34,283 nt of DNA from Lingula anatina (GCF_001039355.2 NW_019773681.1:437142-471424), one strand, 5' to 3'; shown: positions 20,524 to 33,304, counted from the stretch's first letter. Numbers and translations are program-made. The notes: generated by a model from the letters alone, not told the origin.

Positions 20524-21070
20524 TTGGCCCTGATTTTCATTCATAAGTGTGGTCTGCACTTTAAGCACCCTCCCTTCCTTGTATAAATAACCAAGAAAGG
20601 GGGTACGGAAAGTTCATATATTTTTTTGACATTTTTTGCATATTTCTTGGACTTTTAATAGATGTAGATAGTGTCTGCACTGTTGGAGATAATTTCGGGG
20701 GATCTAAATAGCGAAATATATGTGGACCAGGATATATAAATTGTTTGTCACCTATAAAAGTTATGAAAAGGAATTGCGTATATATTGGCTCACTACTTTA
20801 AACAGGAGAGATTATCAGAAAGACTTTAAACAGTGGACCAATGTATTTATAGATTGAATGTTTTTGTTTTTCTCACTCTTTCGACTTAATTTGATATATT
20901 ATTGTAGAGCTTCTTAGTGCCATAATTACTTACTAGTAATGTTTTCAAATCCCTGACTATTTCTATAATTTTGTTTTTACAAAAAATCTTTTTTCAAACC
21001 CTCCCTAAAGATTACTTCTCAAGATGAAGCCTATCAACATTTTAATTTAATTACAAACAAAACATTTCTT

Positions 21071-21340
21071 GAAAATTAAATTAATTCATTTTGTTCAAAT
21101 TTAATGAGCATTTATCATACCTTAGAAAAACTTGATGCTCTAAAAGTGACCATTTTTTGTGGAATGGAAATTAATTAATATATTTTGTTCACATTTGATG
21201 ATTATTTACCATTTCTCAAATAAACTTTACGCTCTAACAGTGACCATTTTTATGTGAAAATTAATTAACTCATACTGTTCAAATTTAATGAGTATTTACC
21301 ATACATTGAAAATACTTTTTGTGCTCTGTAAAAGTGACCA
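21071..21340. repeat. Three diverged tandem units of about 90 bases
   Basis: Units start at 21071, 21166 and 21256. Each contains GAAAATTAA-TTAATTCAT, TTCAAATTTAATGAGTATTTA, a GCTCT word and AAAGTGACCA. It is a short minisatellite in intron 2. Confidence 0.75.
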
Positions 21341-21738
21341 GGTTTTCAAGTACCCCTGTAAGATGGCAATCTCCTCTTGTAACAGCTTGAAGTGTGTCTT
21401 TCACCCCCTGACCCCCGACCCCTGACCTTGTCTAGCCACAACTATTTGTTTGTGTCCCGCTCAGTACACTGTTGAAATAAGATAACTTGCGCAGCAGTGT
21501 AATTTATAGACCTACTTTTGGGTTGAGTTTCCAGGGTTGTTGGAGGTGAAGAATTCTAAGGGGGGGGGCACTGGGATTTCAGCATGGGATAGAGTTTTTG
21601 TTGGTGTGATACTAAGTACAATGGGACAAAAAAAAAAAAAAGAAGAAGCAATGGTGAAACAATAGATAAAGTGGGTTTATATTGAGGTCCCTGCTTAATA
21701 TCAGTTTATATGAGGCAAGGAACTGAAAATCTGAGAGC

Positions 21739-21906
21739 CTTGGGCAAGGGGGGGGATCATTGGCATCTTTGCATAAAGCAAAGCAGTCATCAGTGTCTAA
21801 TTTAGTACAATGGAGAAACANACTTGGGCAAGGGGGGGGGGATCATTGGCATCTTTGCATAAAGCAAAGCAGTCATCAGTGTCTAATTTAGTACAATGGA
21901 GAAACA
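21739..21906. other. Assembly gap (N at 21821) flanked by a duplicated sequence
   Basis: The 82 bases before the single N (21739-21820) are repeated after it (21823-21906). The only visible difference is the G run, 8 versus 10 bases. This looks like two contig ends that overlap but were not merged, so the second copy is probably not real. Confidence 0.85.
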
Positions 21907-22499
21907 GAAACTATGGTGGCCTTGAGGTTCTTAGTTGTAAGGAGGCAAGAAACAAAGTGAGATAGAATGCAACTTATTAAAGTATTGGCAGTCAAGACGG
22001 GGGAGAAAGTGTTTATGAGTATTTTAGGCCAGACGGGTTTGTTTTCGTGTTGTTGACCTTATGTGATTGCCTGCTCAAGTCAGTACATGCGTCCGTTTAA
22101 AAAAAAATGTCAACAAGACCTTTAGCAGAAGGAATTCTCACAGGAGAATTTTGACTGGAATTGCCATTCTGTTTATTAGGTTACTCAATCTGCATTGCCC
22201 TTTTGAGGGTAGAATATTTTCAATGATTTCCTGAATTCTGCATTAAATGTTTCAGTGTATCTATAGTAAAGCCTTTGTATATGTATGGCTGCAAAAGCAT
22301 GTCCTTAGCATCACCCCCCCCCCTCCTAGACTCCCAAATTTCTCCTTAGGTAATTTGCTTTATTTCACTCGCAAGCAGAAATAATACTATAATGATGATA
22401 ATTTATACAACAATTATATAATTGATGCATTAGAAATTGTGATATGAAATTTGAATAATTAACAGTAAATGTATGTCCCTAAAAGGAATTTAATGTTTG

Positions 22500-22540
22500 T
22501 GCATGTGTGTGTGTGTGTGTGTGTGCGTGTGCGTGTATAT
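22500..22540. repeat. (TG)n microsatellite
   Basis: This is a TG/CGTG tract followed by TATATATGAG. Confidence 0.85.
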
Positions 22541-23339
22541 ATGAGTGACAGCCAGTCATATTTCAGTATTGTGATTGTATTGTTTATTTTTGAAATCTAA
22601 ACAAAAATGGCATTCTAATATTGTTAAAATACAAGGTCAATAAATCACTACCAAATTAATTTATAATTATTGGTTAAGAATAAACCTTGAAATCAGTGAA
22701 GGGATAAAAAAACATGCAGATAGCAGCAGTGCATTCATTCTGAAAAATCTCAGTTGTTGGCCAGACGAAGTTTAGCTGCCCATGAAACTGGTGAATGAAT
22801 CGTTCTAAGCAGGTGGAATGAGGTTTTTGTGGTCTGGGGTTGTCCAGGGGGGATCTCCAAAGAGGAAGATGGCCATAATTTATTTTTATCCAGTATTTTT
22901 CCCTTCAGGGTTTGATTTTTGCACAGCTGACCTCATTTTCCAAAAAATTTTCATGATTGGTTTTAATCAATTTTTACTGATTTTATTTATTTTTTATTAT
23001 GTTTCGCTCAGCAAAATAGAACAAACACAAAAAGTCCAAAAGTTCGACTGACAAATTTTTACTACATGCAGGAGTCAAACTATTTCTGACCAAGACATTT
23101 ATAAAGCGACCTCATTTATATAACATTGAACTCTTTTCCAGCTTTAGTATAGAACCAAATTTTCTATATGGTTCAGTCTCCAAGATATTTTTTATACATG
23201 TACCCCTGAACCCTCCCCCCCATACGCTTTAAAAAAAATTTGCACCTGTCTTTAATGTCACCCCCTACCCCCACCCAAACCCCTCTTGTACACCCCCCTT
23301 GTTAAGCAGAATAAGTTCTATTGCATGTAATTTGCCACC

Positions 23340-24030
23340 TCTTCATGCTGTATTTCCACAGTACCAGCTTCTCTCAGGTGACTGTGGGCCGTGTGTGGCG
23401 TGTTGTTGTTCTACCTGATCCGTCTGTAGACTAAACTGTGCTGCTGTGATAAAATCTTCCGACTCAGGGCCGACCCAGTCTGCTCTTCTAGTGCTTTCGC
23501 GATGTTTCATTTGCGATGAGGGAAAAAAAAACAAGACCTTTCGGAACAGCCTACTGTAGACAAAAATGATGGCACGGTACTAGCTGCGTAAATATGTTGT
23601 AAATCTACTCGTGTGACAATAGAAGTAGTTATCCGATACCAGAAGTGATTATTCTAGAAAACAGATCCAAGTCTCCAATAGCCAGTGAACCATATTGACC
23701 ACGTGAGAATCAGAAACAACAAACAACCTCTTCATAAAACGGAGGACTCTCCATTTGGACATTACATCCAGTGAACTGCTCAGGTCAGATGTATTCCATT
23801 TCTATACTCTCCAAAGTGTTTATTTCTCAGCTTAGCACCTCCTAAAGTGCCCTGAGGAGTTGGACTCATTGACTGCTTTTGGTGACCTTATTTTGGCTGG
23901 TGAGAAGCAGCTGTCCGTTTCCGCTGCTGTGGGGTCTGTTTCTCGTGGATTTGACCTCCAATGGATGTTTTTATGGGAGGGAGGAAGAAGCTGCGACGTT
24001 CGTTTAGTTATCCCAGCGCCTGTTATACTA
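23340..24030. other. GC-richer unique island in intron 2
   Basis: This stretch has visibly higher GC and sequence complexity than the surrounding intron and no simple repeats. Open frames exist on both strands (23343-23534 minus, 23860-24063 plus), but neither shows a recognised domain or good splice context. It could be an enhancer, an unrecognised exon or non-coding RNA. Confidence 0.35.
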
Positions 24031-24310
24031 TACAAGGTATTGTTATTGCATTGTTATTGTTAGTGTTGGGTCTGGTATTGGTATTGCACTGTCAATGTTT
24101 CTGTCCTGGTGCTCTTTACAAAGATATAATGTTATTCTAGTGTTATTGGCATTGTTACTGTTGGTGTACTATACAAGGTATTATTGCATTGTTATTGTCA
24201 TTGTTTTCTGCCTTGCCTGGCATTGTTATTGTACTGTCATTGTCTTTGTTCTGCTTTTTTTTTAAAAAAGGTATTGTCATCATAGTGTTGTTGTCATTGT
24301 TACTGCTATA
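24020..24310. repeat. Diverged CATTGTTATTG-type repeats
   Basis: ACTATACAAGGTATT followed by GCATTGTTATTGT occurs at about 24026 and 24168. Shorter GTCATTGTTACTG words fill the rest. It is a degraded tandem array. Confidence 0.6.
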
Positions 24311-24435
24311 ATTTGATAAAATCTTTCCTGGAAAACAATTTTAAACAATTTTAAACAAGTAAATAGTAGTAAAGAGATTGAAAACGGTGACACATTTTAT
24401 TTCACTTTTAAAAACAAGATTGCGAGATAAAAAAT

Positions 24436-24560
24436 ACCCCCCCCCCCCAAAAAAAAAAAAATCTTTGATTTATATATATTATATATATATTAAGTGATAT
24501 TTAGGCAAGAAAACATAATTAAAGAATGATAAGTATATATAGATATATAAAATGAATATA
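24436..24560. repeat. C run, A run and TATA-rich tract
   Basis: CCCCCCCCCC and a poly-A lead into TATATATATTATATATAT and ATATATAGATATATA words. Confidence 0.8.
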
Positions 24561-25079
24561 TTTTAATCACCCGAGCATGACAGTCCTCGACTTTTTAGCG
24601 ACTGGTTGTGTCTGAGGTCACATCCTCAAAACCTATTAAAAAAACATCCTCTGCTGCTTTATATATATATTTATATATAGAATGCGATGAGGGCATTTGT
24701 AAAAGGCCAGATGAAATGTATTACCTTACTTGGTTCGCAGGGTTTTTTATACCTCCACCATGAAGTTTTTTTCCCCTTTGTTGGTTTGATACTCAGCGTA
24801 ACTAAAAAAATTCTTGATGGATTTTTATGTATATAAAAAAATAGGATAGGTCAGAAAATAGGCTTATTTAGAATTGTTTAGATTATTATTGTGTTCCATT
24901 TATTAACTTATACCTGTTGTTTTATTGATAAGGAAGATTGGGTTTTTGTGTACAGAAGTCTACGCTCTTTTTTTTTTTACGTTAAATAATGAACTGAAAT
25001 CTGCTTATGTGGAAAGACATTGAATTACATTTAATGTGACAGTGTGTATATTTTATGCATTGAATCACAAGTAATATAA

Positions 25080-25082
<3 letters not shown>

Positions 25083-25120
<38 letters not shown>
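25083..25120. repeat. (TG)n microsatellite
   Basis: This is a clean run of about 19 TG units. Confidence 0.9.
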
Positions 25121-25122
<2 letters not shown>

Positions 25123-25387
25123 TGCATCAGTTCGTTCATGTATGTGTGTGCATGTTTAAAATAAAGATATTGAAATATTGAAATAAAAAAGATGTTTTTT
25201 ATAACAGGAGATTTTATGAAGCTTGGTTTTAGTTCCTACCAAAAGTACTGTTTTGAAGTTTTTACTTCGTATTTAACATTTTTTCCCTCCAGACAAACAT
25301 AATGATTAAAATGTAATTAATCTATTTTAAGCTACCACTTATTTTGTTTTATTTATTTGCAAAACATTTTAACATGTCGGGAACATT

Positions 25388-25680
25388 CCCCAGTGGGTGG
25401 TGGTTGGGATGTTTGTTTTCAAATTTAACAACGGTAATTATTTTTACATTTGCTATGATGTGTGAAGAATATCTTTGTTTTTTTTTTTGTTTTTTTACAG
25501 AGACAGATATGATATTGAGTATATTGATTTAGTGGGTGGTGGGTGGGATGCTTGTTTTTGGAATTTCGCAACAGCAATTTTTTTTAAACAATTGGTCTGA
25601 CAACGTGTAAAAGAGAGCCTAAAAAGTTTGTTTTTATTTACGGAGACAAATTTGATCTTGAGTATTTTGTTTTTATGATC
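25388..25680. repeat. Diverged tandem duplication, period about 143
   Basis: GTGGGTGGTGG-TGGGATG, TTGTTTT, CAACGGTAATT/CAACAGCAATT, AGAGACAGATATGATATTGAGTAT-like and GGAGACAAATTTGATCTTG recur in order in two successive units. Confidence 0.65.
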
Positions 25681-25937
25681 AAAATTTTGCAGAATCATGG
25701 AAAATTAGGAATAGGTTGTCCTATGTCACTGGACAAAAATACCTAGCATTTCTGCATGAATTTTTAAGAACTTCAACCTGGAAAAGTTGGGTTAATAATT
25801 CATTTGAAAAAGCAGCAGAGGTGTTTGAATTTCCAATGCACCGGTTGAAATATGTAACAGAAACATTTTGTAAAAGTAATCATGTGCTATCATCATACTG
25901 GGAGACACATTAATTTTGTCCTACTTTTTTGTAAGAC

Positions 25938-26116
25938 CCCATTCCCATACCTAGATCGATCTAGCAGAATCAGTCCATCTCCAAGGAGATTCTCGCTAAA
26001 TTGCTTAAGCGGCTTACATGTCTGGCTTGGAGCTTTAAGCTTGAAAGCTGAAAACAACTTAGCTAGAATCCCCTTGGAGATGGACCGATCCCGCTAGATC
26101 TAGGTATGGGAATGGG
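25938..26116. mobile_element. Palindromic MITE family 2, copy 3 (best preserved)
   Basis: Terminal inverted repeats are CCCATTCCCATACCTAGATC and GATCTAGGTATGGGAATGGG, exact over 20 bases. Matched inner arms are GTCCATCTCCAAGGAGATTC and GAATCCCCTTGGAGATGGAC, and a small central stem is AGCTTTAAGCTTGAAAGCT. It is 179 bases with no coding capacity. Arms are shared with 3926 and 10442. Confidence 0.8.
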
Positions 26117-27301
26117 CTCTAATATTCTTATGGCATACAGCTCTGTTTGGTATGAGCTTACAGCGGTGATTTAAAAGCATAATTTCGGAAAATTTTGCAT
26201 CGTCTTGACTACCATTTCTATTATGTATGGCATACCTTGGGTATCATTTAGGGCGAAACAAAAGATAACTCTTCATTTACTTGACGGTTAAGTCCACTAC
26301 AGTAATAATACAGTATATTTTAGAGTTTATTTGCAGTTACAGGTGCCCAGAGTAAGAAGAGTCTGGCGAATGTTGGAGAGTGGGCTTTTTCCAAATCTGT
26401 CAATTATCTTACTTCTGGTGGAATTATTTTATGGCATTTATTTCTGTCGATATTTCATGACATTTATCTGATTAAATATGATCAAAATATAACGCTTGCC
26501 CTCAGATAAGGTCAAAAAGAAGTGGTTCAAATGAAATGTGTTCAAAATCTTCCTCTGTCTCAGTTTGTATCAGTGATCTTCTGTATTTTGTTTACAATTA
26601 AATCAAATATTTGAAGAAACATGAAAAATAAAGTATGGGTCTTCTTAAAATAAGCAATTTTTTGTGGAATACAACTTACAGGTAGTTGGCTAAGTCTTGG
26701 TAGGCTAAGATTTAAGCTCTGGAACTGACTTCAAAATTTTTTGTGAAATGGGTCCCCGTTGTTAAATATTTACCTCAGCCATGATCCCCTCTCTTCTCGT
26801 CTCATAGAAATTACATCTCGGCTCAAATTGTAACAAAAATATCTGGACCAAAGTCCGAATGTGAGTACAGGGGGTTTATTTATTTTGAGCAGTCTTGTTT
26901 TTAGAACCAATTTGTTAGTGAACTGAAGTAGCCTGGTACATATTTCTGTTACTGGGAGGAATTTTGATTGAAATTATTCAATTACAGTTGCAATATGCAC
27001 TTGAGGGTCAGCGAGAAGCATGCTAGAAAAAATGTGTAATAGCCTCTTCATGGTAGCTTGTGAAGTGTTTACCACATTCTGAAAAGTACTTTTATCTGAA
27101 GAAGGGAAGGGTAAAAAGAGGAAGACAATTATAATTGCTTGATTTTCAAATTGATTGATTATGGTTCAAAGACTTTGCATTTAGTAGCATTTTGGTGACA
27201 ATAATTATCTATTATGGAACAAATTATGTAAGTAAGTGGCTGTTTCATATGTAATTTATGATCCAAAGAATGTAATTATTATCACTTAAGTATTATTTTA
27301 T

Positions 27302-27302
<1 letters not shown>

Positions 27303-27333
<31 letters not shown>

Positions 27334-27345
27334 CTACTACTAATG
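27303..27345. repeat. (ATT)n/(ACT)n microsatellite
   Basis: This is a TTATTATTA run ending in ACTACTACTACTA. Confidence 0.85.
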
Positions 27346-30300
27346 TATGTTTATATTGATTGATTGAATGATTTATATTTTATGATATCAGTTCTCCATT
27401 TTTCTCAAACATTTTCATTTTGGTTCTTAATTTTACTTAAAAGTACTAGAAAAATGAAATGTTTGGAGATATTTGAATGGAAAATGTTTGACAAAATAAT
27501 GAAAACTAGAGTGTGTAGGGCTTGCAGCAGATTGACAACCAGCTTTATATTTGTGATGTAAGGCTTTTCTGTTCTAGATTACCCGCAATTATTCACATAA
27601 ATTGACTTACTTTTTGCCGTCTGTCGTGGTAACATGACACGATACTGCTAGACCTTTAGGTGATATATACAAAACGTAAAATCAGAAAATGTCACAATTT
27701 ATGAAAATTGCTGTTTGATCAAGATTCATCGATGCTAGTAATAATAATAATAGCAATAATGATAATAATGACCTTAACTGATTCTCTCACATTTTATAAA
27801 GGCTATTACCAAACAGTTATGTGCTTGACAGTAATGACAGATGCTTTTTTTTATAATAAAGAAAAGAAGACCTTCACATACATCAAACTGCTAGATAGGA
27901 GTTGTCTTTATCATGCAAATAAATTGACTCGTTTTTTTTTTCTTCCTTCAATAGTGGCATCGTGACAGACAAATCTAAATCTGTTTACGAAATCCTTTCA
28001 CAATCTGAAAATCTAATCAGACTGATCTTGACATTGCTTTGATGTGTTTTTTTTCTTTCTTTGACGCAGAATTCTGAGAATTTGCCACTTGAGACAGGCT
28101 GCCAGTTTCCGCTTACATCTTCTGTTGTGTTTCATTGAAGCATTTTTTGCCTGAAGGTCAGCAACCGGAAATGTTCATGAATTGAGATATTTATAAATAT
28201 TCTTTTTGTCATAGTGGTGATTTCACGGCCAAATTTCATTTTAGAAACTTTCACATTGAAATCAAATTTTATCAGTGTTTGGTAAAGATTGTTCAGATGT
28301 TTCAGCTATAATGATATTACATGAATCTGTTAATGTATTTTATTCTTTGGAAGTAACTGTGAGCAAGTTTTTAAGAGTGTTTTTAGTTTTAAAAGGATTG
28401 AGTGACTTAAGTCATGGCTTCACATCCTAATTAAAATGAAATAAGTCGCATGTTTATTATGTTTTATTATTATTATGTTAATGGTTTCAGTAAACATGTC
28501 TGAATTAGTTTCAGTATCTCTTGCTATTTTATGTGATTCTTTTTGTGTATCAGTATATGTATAGGGAATCTTTTGTATAGGGACCAGAGATCATCAGAGC
28601 AAGTTTGATCAGTCGAACCTATAGCTGGATTGCCCGTGCTGTCTTAGGAAGACCCAAGATCTCTTACCCTGAGAAATAAACCCATAGATCAGTCAGTTTA
28701 TAGTTGATCTCTAGAAAACATATCGTAGCCGAACGTGTGTTACCTGTTGCAAATTTTCTTTTGTCTCAAGTAGTCAATTTTAAAAATATTCACAGCTATG
28801 CTTCAATGTCTGTTGACAGTTTCTTCATCAGGTTTTTCAATGAATTACTAGTAACTTCATTTGTGACAGAAATTTTTTGATCTGAGTGGGGTAGTGATTG
28901 TGTTAGAGGAGACAGCAGTCACAACCGGCACATTGTGTTGAGCAAAGAAAATAGGACAACTATCACAATGAGTTTATGAGGACCTATTATTTTATTCTTT
29001 CCAAAATCAAATGTTTGATTGTAGTTTGTTTAAAAAGGCGTGAAAAGCAGTGGTTTTTCACTTAATTGGAAAAATTCAAAGTCTACTCCTCTAAAGGAAC
29101 AGAAGCCTATATAGAAAAAAAGCTTTCAAGTATCTGCTAGCAACAGTGTTGAGTTTGCTTGTAAAAGCAAGCAGTCATTGCTTCAGTTGCCAAAATTTAA
29201 TTTAATTAAACTCATTTCAATTCAGAGGAAACAAGTGACACAAAATAAGATGAGATTTGATATGTTGGTATTGTGTATTTTTCCTTTTTCGAGCATGCTT
29301 TTTGAAGTGTTACTAGGTGATCAAGCAATATGTTTACTTGTAGGATTTTTGTTTTTTTCTTTAAATTTTGACAGGCTGTCAAATTTTTTGTTTACTGTTT
29401 GTTTTTTACTCATTATATATTTATTGAAATGCCTTCCTGTGGCTACTGTTTATGAAATTAGATGGCAAATTCATTGATTTTGAGTTTAGATTGAGTAAGA
29501 GTACAGAAGTGATTTTTCTTCAATCAGCAGCAAATATCAGAATTGTTGTTTACCTCCCATAATTTGATGTCAGTCTAGAGAATCTCCATTTTCATAAGTC
29601 GGTTACTTTTTAAGCTTCAGAGAGCAGATAATTTTACAGAAAAGAGACGGTTCAAATAACTGCATGTTTCGTAACTGTTTATTGCTGCAGTGTTGGTAAG
29701 TCTGTATATGTAAACTGTTTCCATGTGATCAGGTGCCAAATTAACTGTGTAGAATTCTCGTTAATTGTGAAACATTAGATGAAGAGGACTCCCATTACAG
29801 GGGCACCCAAGGACAATTCTGAAGAGCTGGTTCTTGTTTTCTTTTTAGCTAGTAAACACTTAATCAATCACCTCCCAGTTCTTTTGAGCACTGTCAGATA
29901 TAATAAGTATAAATTTATACGTTCTAGGAATCCACTTATCCATTTATGCTGACGATATTTATTAAATCTTTATTTTTTTCCATGGTAAATAATTTCTAGG
30001 AAAATCTTGCTAATTCTATAAAGCCACTTGGAAAAACCATCAAATGGCACAATGAATTTATCATTCCTGTGAATTCACTTCTTCTGCCATTACTCCCAAG
30101 GTATCAGATGATCTTTGTTTGTTATTTATTTTTATCCGTCCTCCCCTCCCCTCTCCTGTCAACGTATATAATTTCTAGGAAAAATCCTTGTTTCCAGAAA
30201 ACTAATTTAGCTTGTCATCAAGGGGTCACGCATTTTTGCCTTGAGTGGATTTCGCTCTTGAGACCTCGGTAAACAGGATCAAAATCCCATTAAACTATTA

Positions 30301-30484
30301 CGTTTCTGGATAACTTCCCCAGGGCTCGAAGAACTGTAATGTTGACAATTTCATGTGACCCAGTGGAAACGTGGCGATTGGTGACCTTTTGGCAGTTGAG
30401 GATCCATAACCTTCTGTGGAATTAGTTCTTGACTGTAGTTTGTAGTGCTGTTCACTTTCTGATCGAGTTCCATGGTCAGGATTT

Positions 30485-30580
30485 AAAAGAAAAAAAATTT
30501 TGAAAAAAATCTGTCATATCTCCCATTCCAAGATTTTTAAAAAATTGAAAAAAAAAGAAAAAAATGAAAAAATGGATGAG
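30485..30580. repeat. A-rich low-complexity stretch
   Basis: Repeated AAAAAAATTTTG and GAAAAAAA words occur, with no coding potential. Confidence 0.6.
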
Positions 30581-31394
30581 ACCAATTTAACTCAGTACCT
30601 TTTTGCCAACTACGTAATATCTTCCAAGAGTAATGAAAATAAAAGGTCAGAGCTCACATCAAACTGTTTGGCATAAACACCAGGTTAACCATTTAATTAG
30701 CTAAGAACTATATTTGGCTTAAGATCATGCTGTTTGGGTGAAATAATTTTTTGACATATTTATCAAAAAAACTAAGATAGGTCTACTATAGTTAATGGCT
30801 TGTTTTCTTTAAAGCTTCTTGTAACTTAATTAAGGAGTGTTCATTGATTTTATTTTTGTTTTGTGTTTCCATGGCAATAATACAGTTGTTCTAATCAACT
30901 TTATTTTTATAGGGACTTTTGACTACATAAATCATATTCAAACAAATGCTGGAATGTCAAATATTATTTTGTGTGTACTAAGTCCTAACTACATATTGCT
31001 AATCAGTAGTTTGCAGGTCACCTAAATGCCATCCAAACAAATTTAGTCATTTCAGTTTTAAAAATAGAAGGAAAATACAAACCAATTTTGTTTACAAGTG
31101 TGTAGCAGTATGTGATGGTCAACAGCTACTGCTAACCCAGATCCAAGCCAATCAAATTTAGCTGTGATGTCGCATTGTTTAAGGTAAAAATAACGACCAA
31201 ATCATCTGTGCCAAGCAACAGCTTAGTTATTGACCCAAAGAGGTGAGGCAAACAAATTCCTGCTTATGAGAAGTAAAATATCCAAATATAAACCAACTGT
31301 TGTTGTTGTTGTTGTTTTGGATACATTGGACATCTGCCAGTATCTTTTTTTTTTTTGTTTGTTTGTCCTCATTATAAAATTTGTCAGGAGTCAG

Positions 31395-31440
31395 TCTCTC
31401 TCTCTCTCTCTCTCTCTCTCTTGCTTCTACTTCTCTCTTT
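31395..31440. repeat. (CT)n microsatellite
   Basis: This is a CTCTCTCT run, then imperfect CT-rich sequence. Confidence 0.9.
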
Positions 31441-32769
31441 TGTCATTCATTCATTTATTCATTCATTTAATTTGGTTCTTCTCTTCGTAAATGAAAAGAG
31501 GAAAACATACTTTTTACAATAGAAAACATTGTTTTGAATGACCCTAATTATAGCAGTCTGTGAAGTCCACACATCTGCTTCTTAACCAGTCCCATGTTAA
31601 CAACACAGCTGTGAAACAGACTGTCCTATTACTGATGGGGTTGTTGTAGAGGAGGGGGGGGGGGGAGAAATGAGGGAAAAAATTAATCAGTTCAATCCGA
31701 TTCAATTTATTTCTGTACTGGTACATAGATTATCACGACCTTGTACAATATAATTAATATACTAACAGCAATACAATTGGTGCATTACCATTTCTCAAGT
31801 TGGTAATTGTGTTGCCTGTTTGTGAATGAAAAAAATATATATATCTTTATATAATGAACAGATATGCTAGTTAAATTACTCATAAAATATTCTAGCTCAG
31901 CGGTGAGATAAACCTTGGTGTGATTATAAATTTATCATAAACATAATTTGAGAGGTACATCTATACAATCATATGTTACACAAAAGGAGTAGGTTCAAAC
32001 TTACAAGGGAGAGAGAACTACAATTACATATATAAAGAAATAGATAAGTAAATTACACAGTTAATGTCTGTTTAAATTTACATTTAACATTTGAAGGAAA
32101 GGAATGTAACAATAAAGCAATTTTGCTTAAATTTGTTTTGCAAGTGTATTTGTTTGTGTGTTGTTTGCATGTTTCTTTCTTTCTTCATTCATTCGTTTCA
32201 TCATCTCTACCATTTGTTTAAAAAAAAAATCGCTGTAGTTTTAAGAAGTCAAGACATTTATGTCTGTTTGGCATTATTAGTCTCTAATGCATACATCATT
32301 GTCGGATCAACTTACCTCGGTGTCGCGGCTAATTAACTCTGTTATTGTTTACTGGCAGAAAAAGTCCTAGGGAGATAATGGAAAAGACGTGCTTACACTT
32401 TAGGCTGGCTTGTTGATTCTCTGTCTCATTGTTCATTCACATCAGTGGTTTCACATTTCTCACGTTTTGCCAGCTTGATTTATTTTTCTTACGCAACTCG
32501 TGTTGATGTTTCTTTTGTTGATATTTTTCTCTAAAGTTCTAAATAAATGGATTTTTTTGGTTTGCGTTGTCGCCTGTCCGATTCTAATTTATTTCTTTAC
32601 TGTGGAAATTAATCATTTGGCTAAAATGTTCAATAAAATCATTTTGAATAGAGTACTTAGTAACATAGTTTTCAGTGTTACAGTAATGATGTGTTTAGAA
32701 TTGATCTCCTTGTGCAGCCATGCTATTCTAAATAAGTCACCGGAGATTTTGATTCTAAATGTAAATGTC

Positions 32770-32785
32770 AGTCTTTTTCTCTCTT

Positions 32786-32846
<61 letters not shown>

Positions 32847-32937
32847 CTCTCTCCTTCTCCCTCTCTCACACATACACACTTCTCTCTCTTTCTCTCTCAC
32901 ACACACGCATGCACGCACGCGCACACACACACACACA

Positions 32938-32969
<32 letters not shown>

Positions 32970-32970
32970 A
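32770..32970. repeat. CT/CA compound microsatellite, about 200 bases
   Basis: Blocks of (CT)n and (CA)n alternate several times. The overlapping long frames on both strands encode only His-Thr, Ser-Leu, Cys-Val or Arg-Glu runs and are not genes. Confidence 0.95.
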
Positions 32971-33194
32971 AAACAACAATTTTGTTGTTGCTGTGTGAAG
33001 CCTTCGTGTATTCGAGATGTCTGCATGTATCAATACTAATAGAACACATGCCTCGGGAGAGTTCTGGAGATTGCTGGAAAGGGCAAGCGAGGAGAAAATG
33101 GATCTTTTGTTTACTGGCACTTTAGGTACATGATATTGACTGAAATGAATTGCCCTTACTGTAGTGTGGGCTCTACATTGGATCTACAGAGGGC

Positions 33195-33262
33195 CAACAT
33201 TGGTGCAACATTGGTTCAACATTGGTGCAACATTGGTTCAACATTGGTGCAACATTGGTTCC
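33195..33262. repeat. 12-base tandem repeat, CAACATTGGTKC
   Basis: Six near-perfect units alternate CAACATTGGTG and CAACATTGGTT. Read on the minus strand each unit carries CCAAT. Confidence 0.85.
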
Positions 33263-33304
33263 ACATTTGTCTGTCACTAAGCCTATGTGAAGTCGACACT
33301 GGAT

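Noticed and set aside
23343-23534. Minus-strand frame ending in a Gln/His-rich region
   Set aside because: It has good composition but no recognised family and no clear splice context. It is reported only as part of the GC-richer island.
26343-26508. Possible exon after TTGCAGTTACAG, in the phase needed to follow exon 2 (reads GAQSKKSLANVGEWAFSKS...)
   Set aside because: The frame is open and the acceptor plausible, but there is no good donor and the residues do not resemble the IRS linker or PTB domain.
32500-33039. Longest open frame in the window (179 codons, plus) and its minus-strand partner
   Set aside because: More than a third is CT/CA microsatellite translated as Ser-Leu and His-Thr runs. 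The rest is hydrophobic AT-rich noise.
33195-33262. CRISPR-like regular repeats
   Set aside because: The units are contiguous 12-mers without spacers, in a eukaryotic intron. It is a simple tandem repeat.
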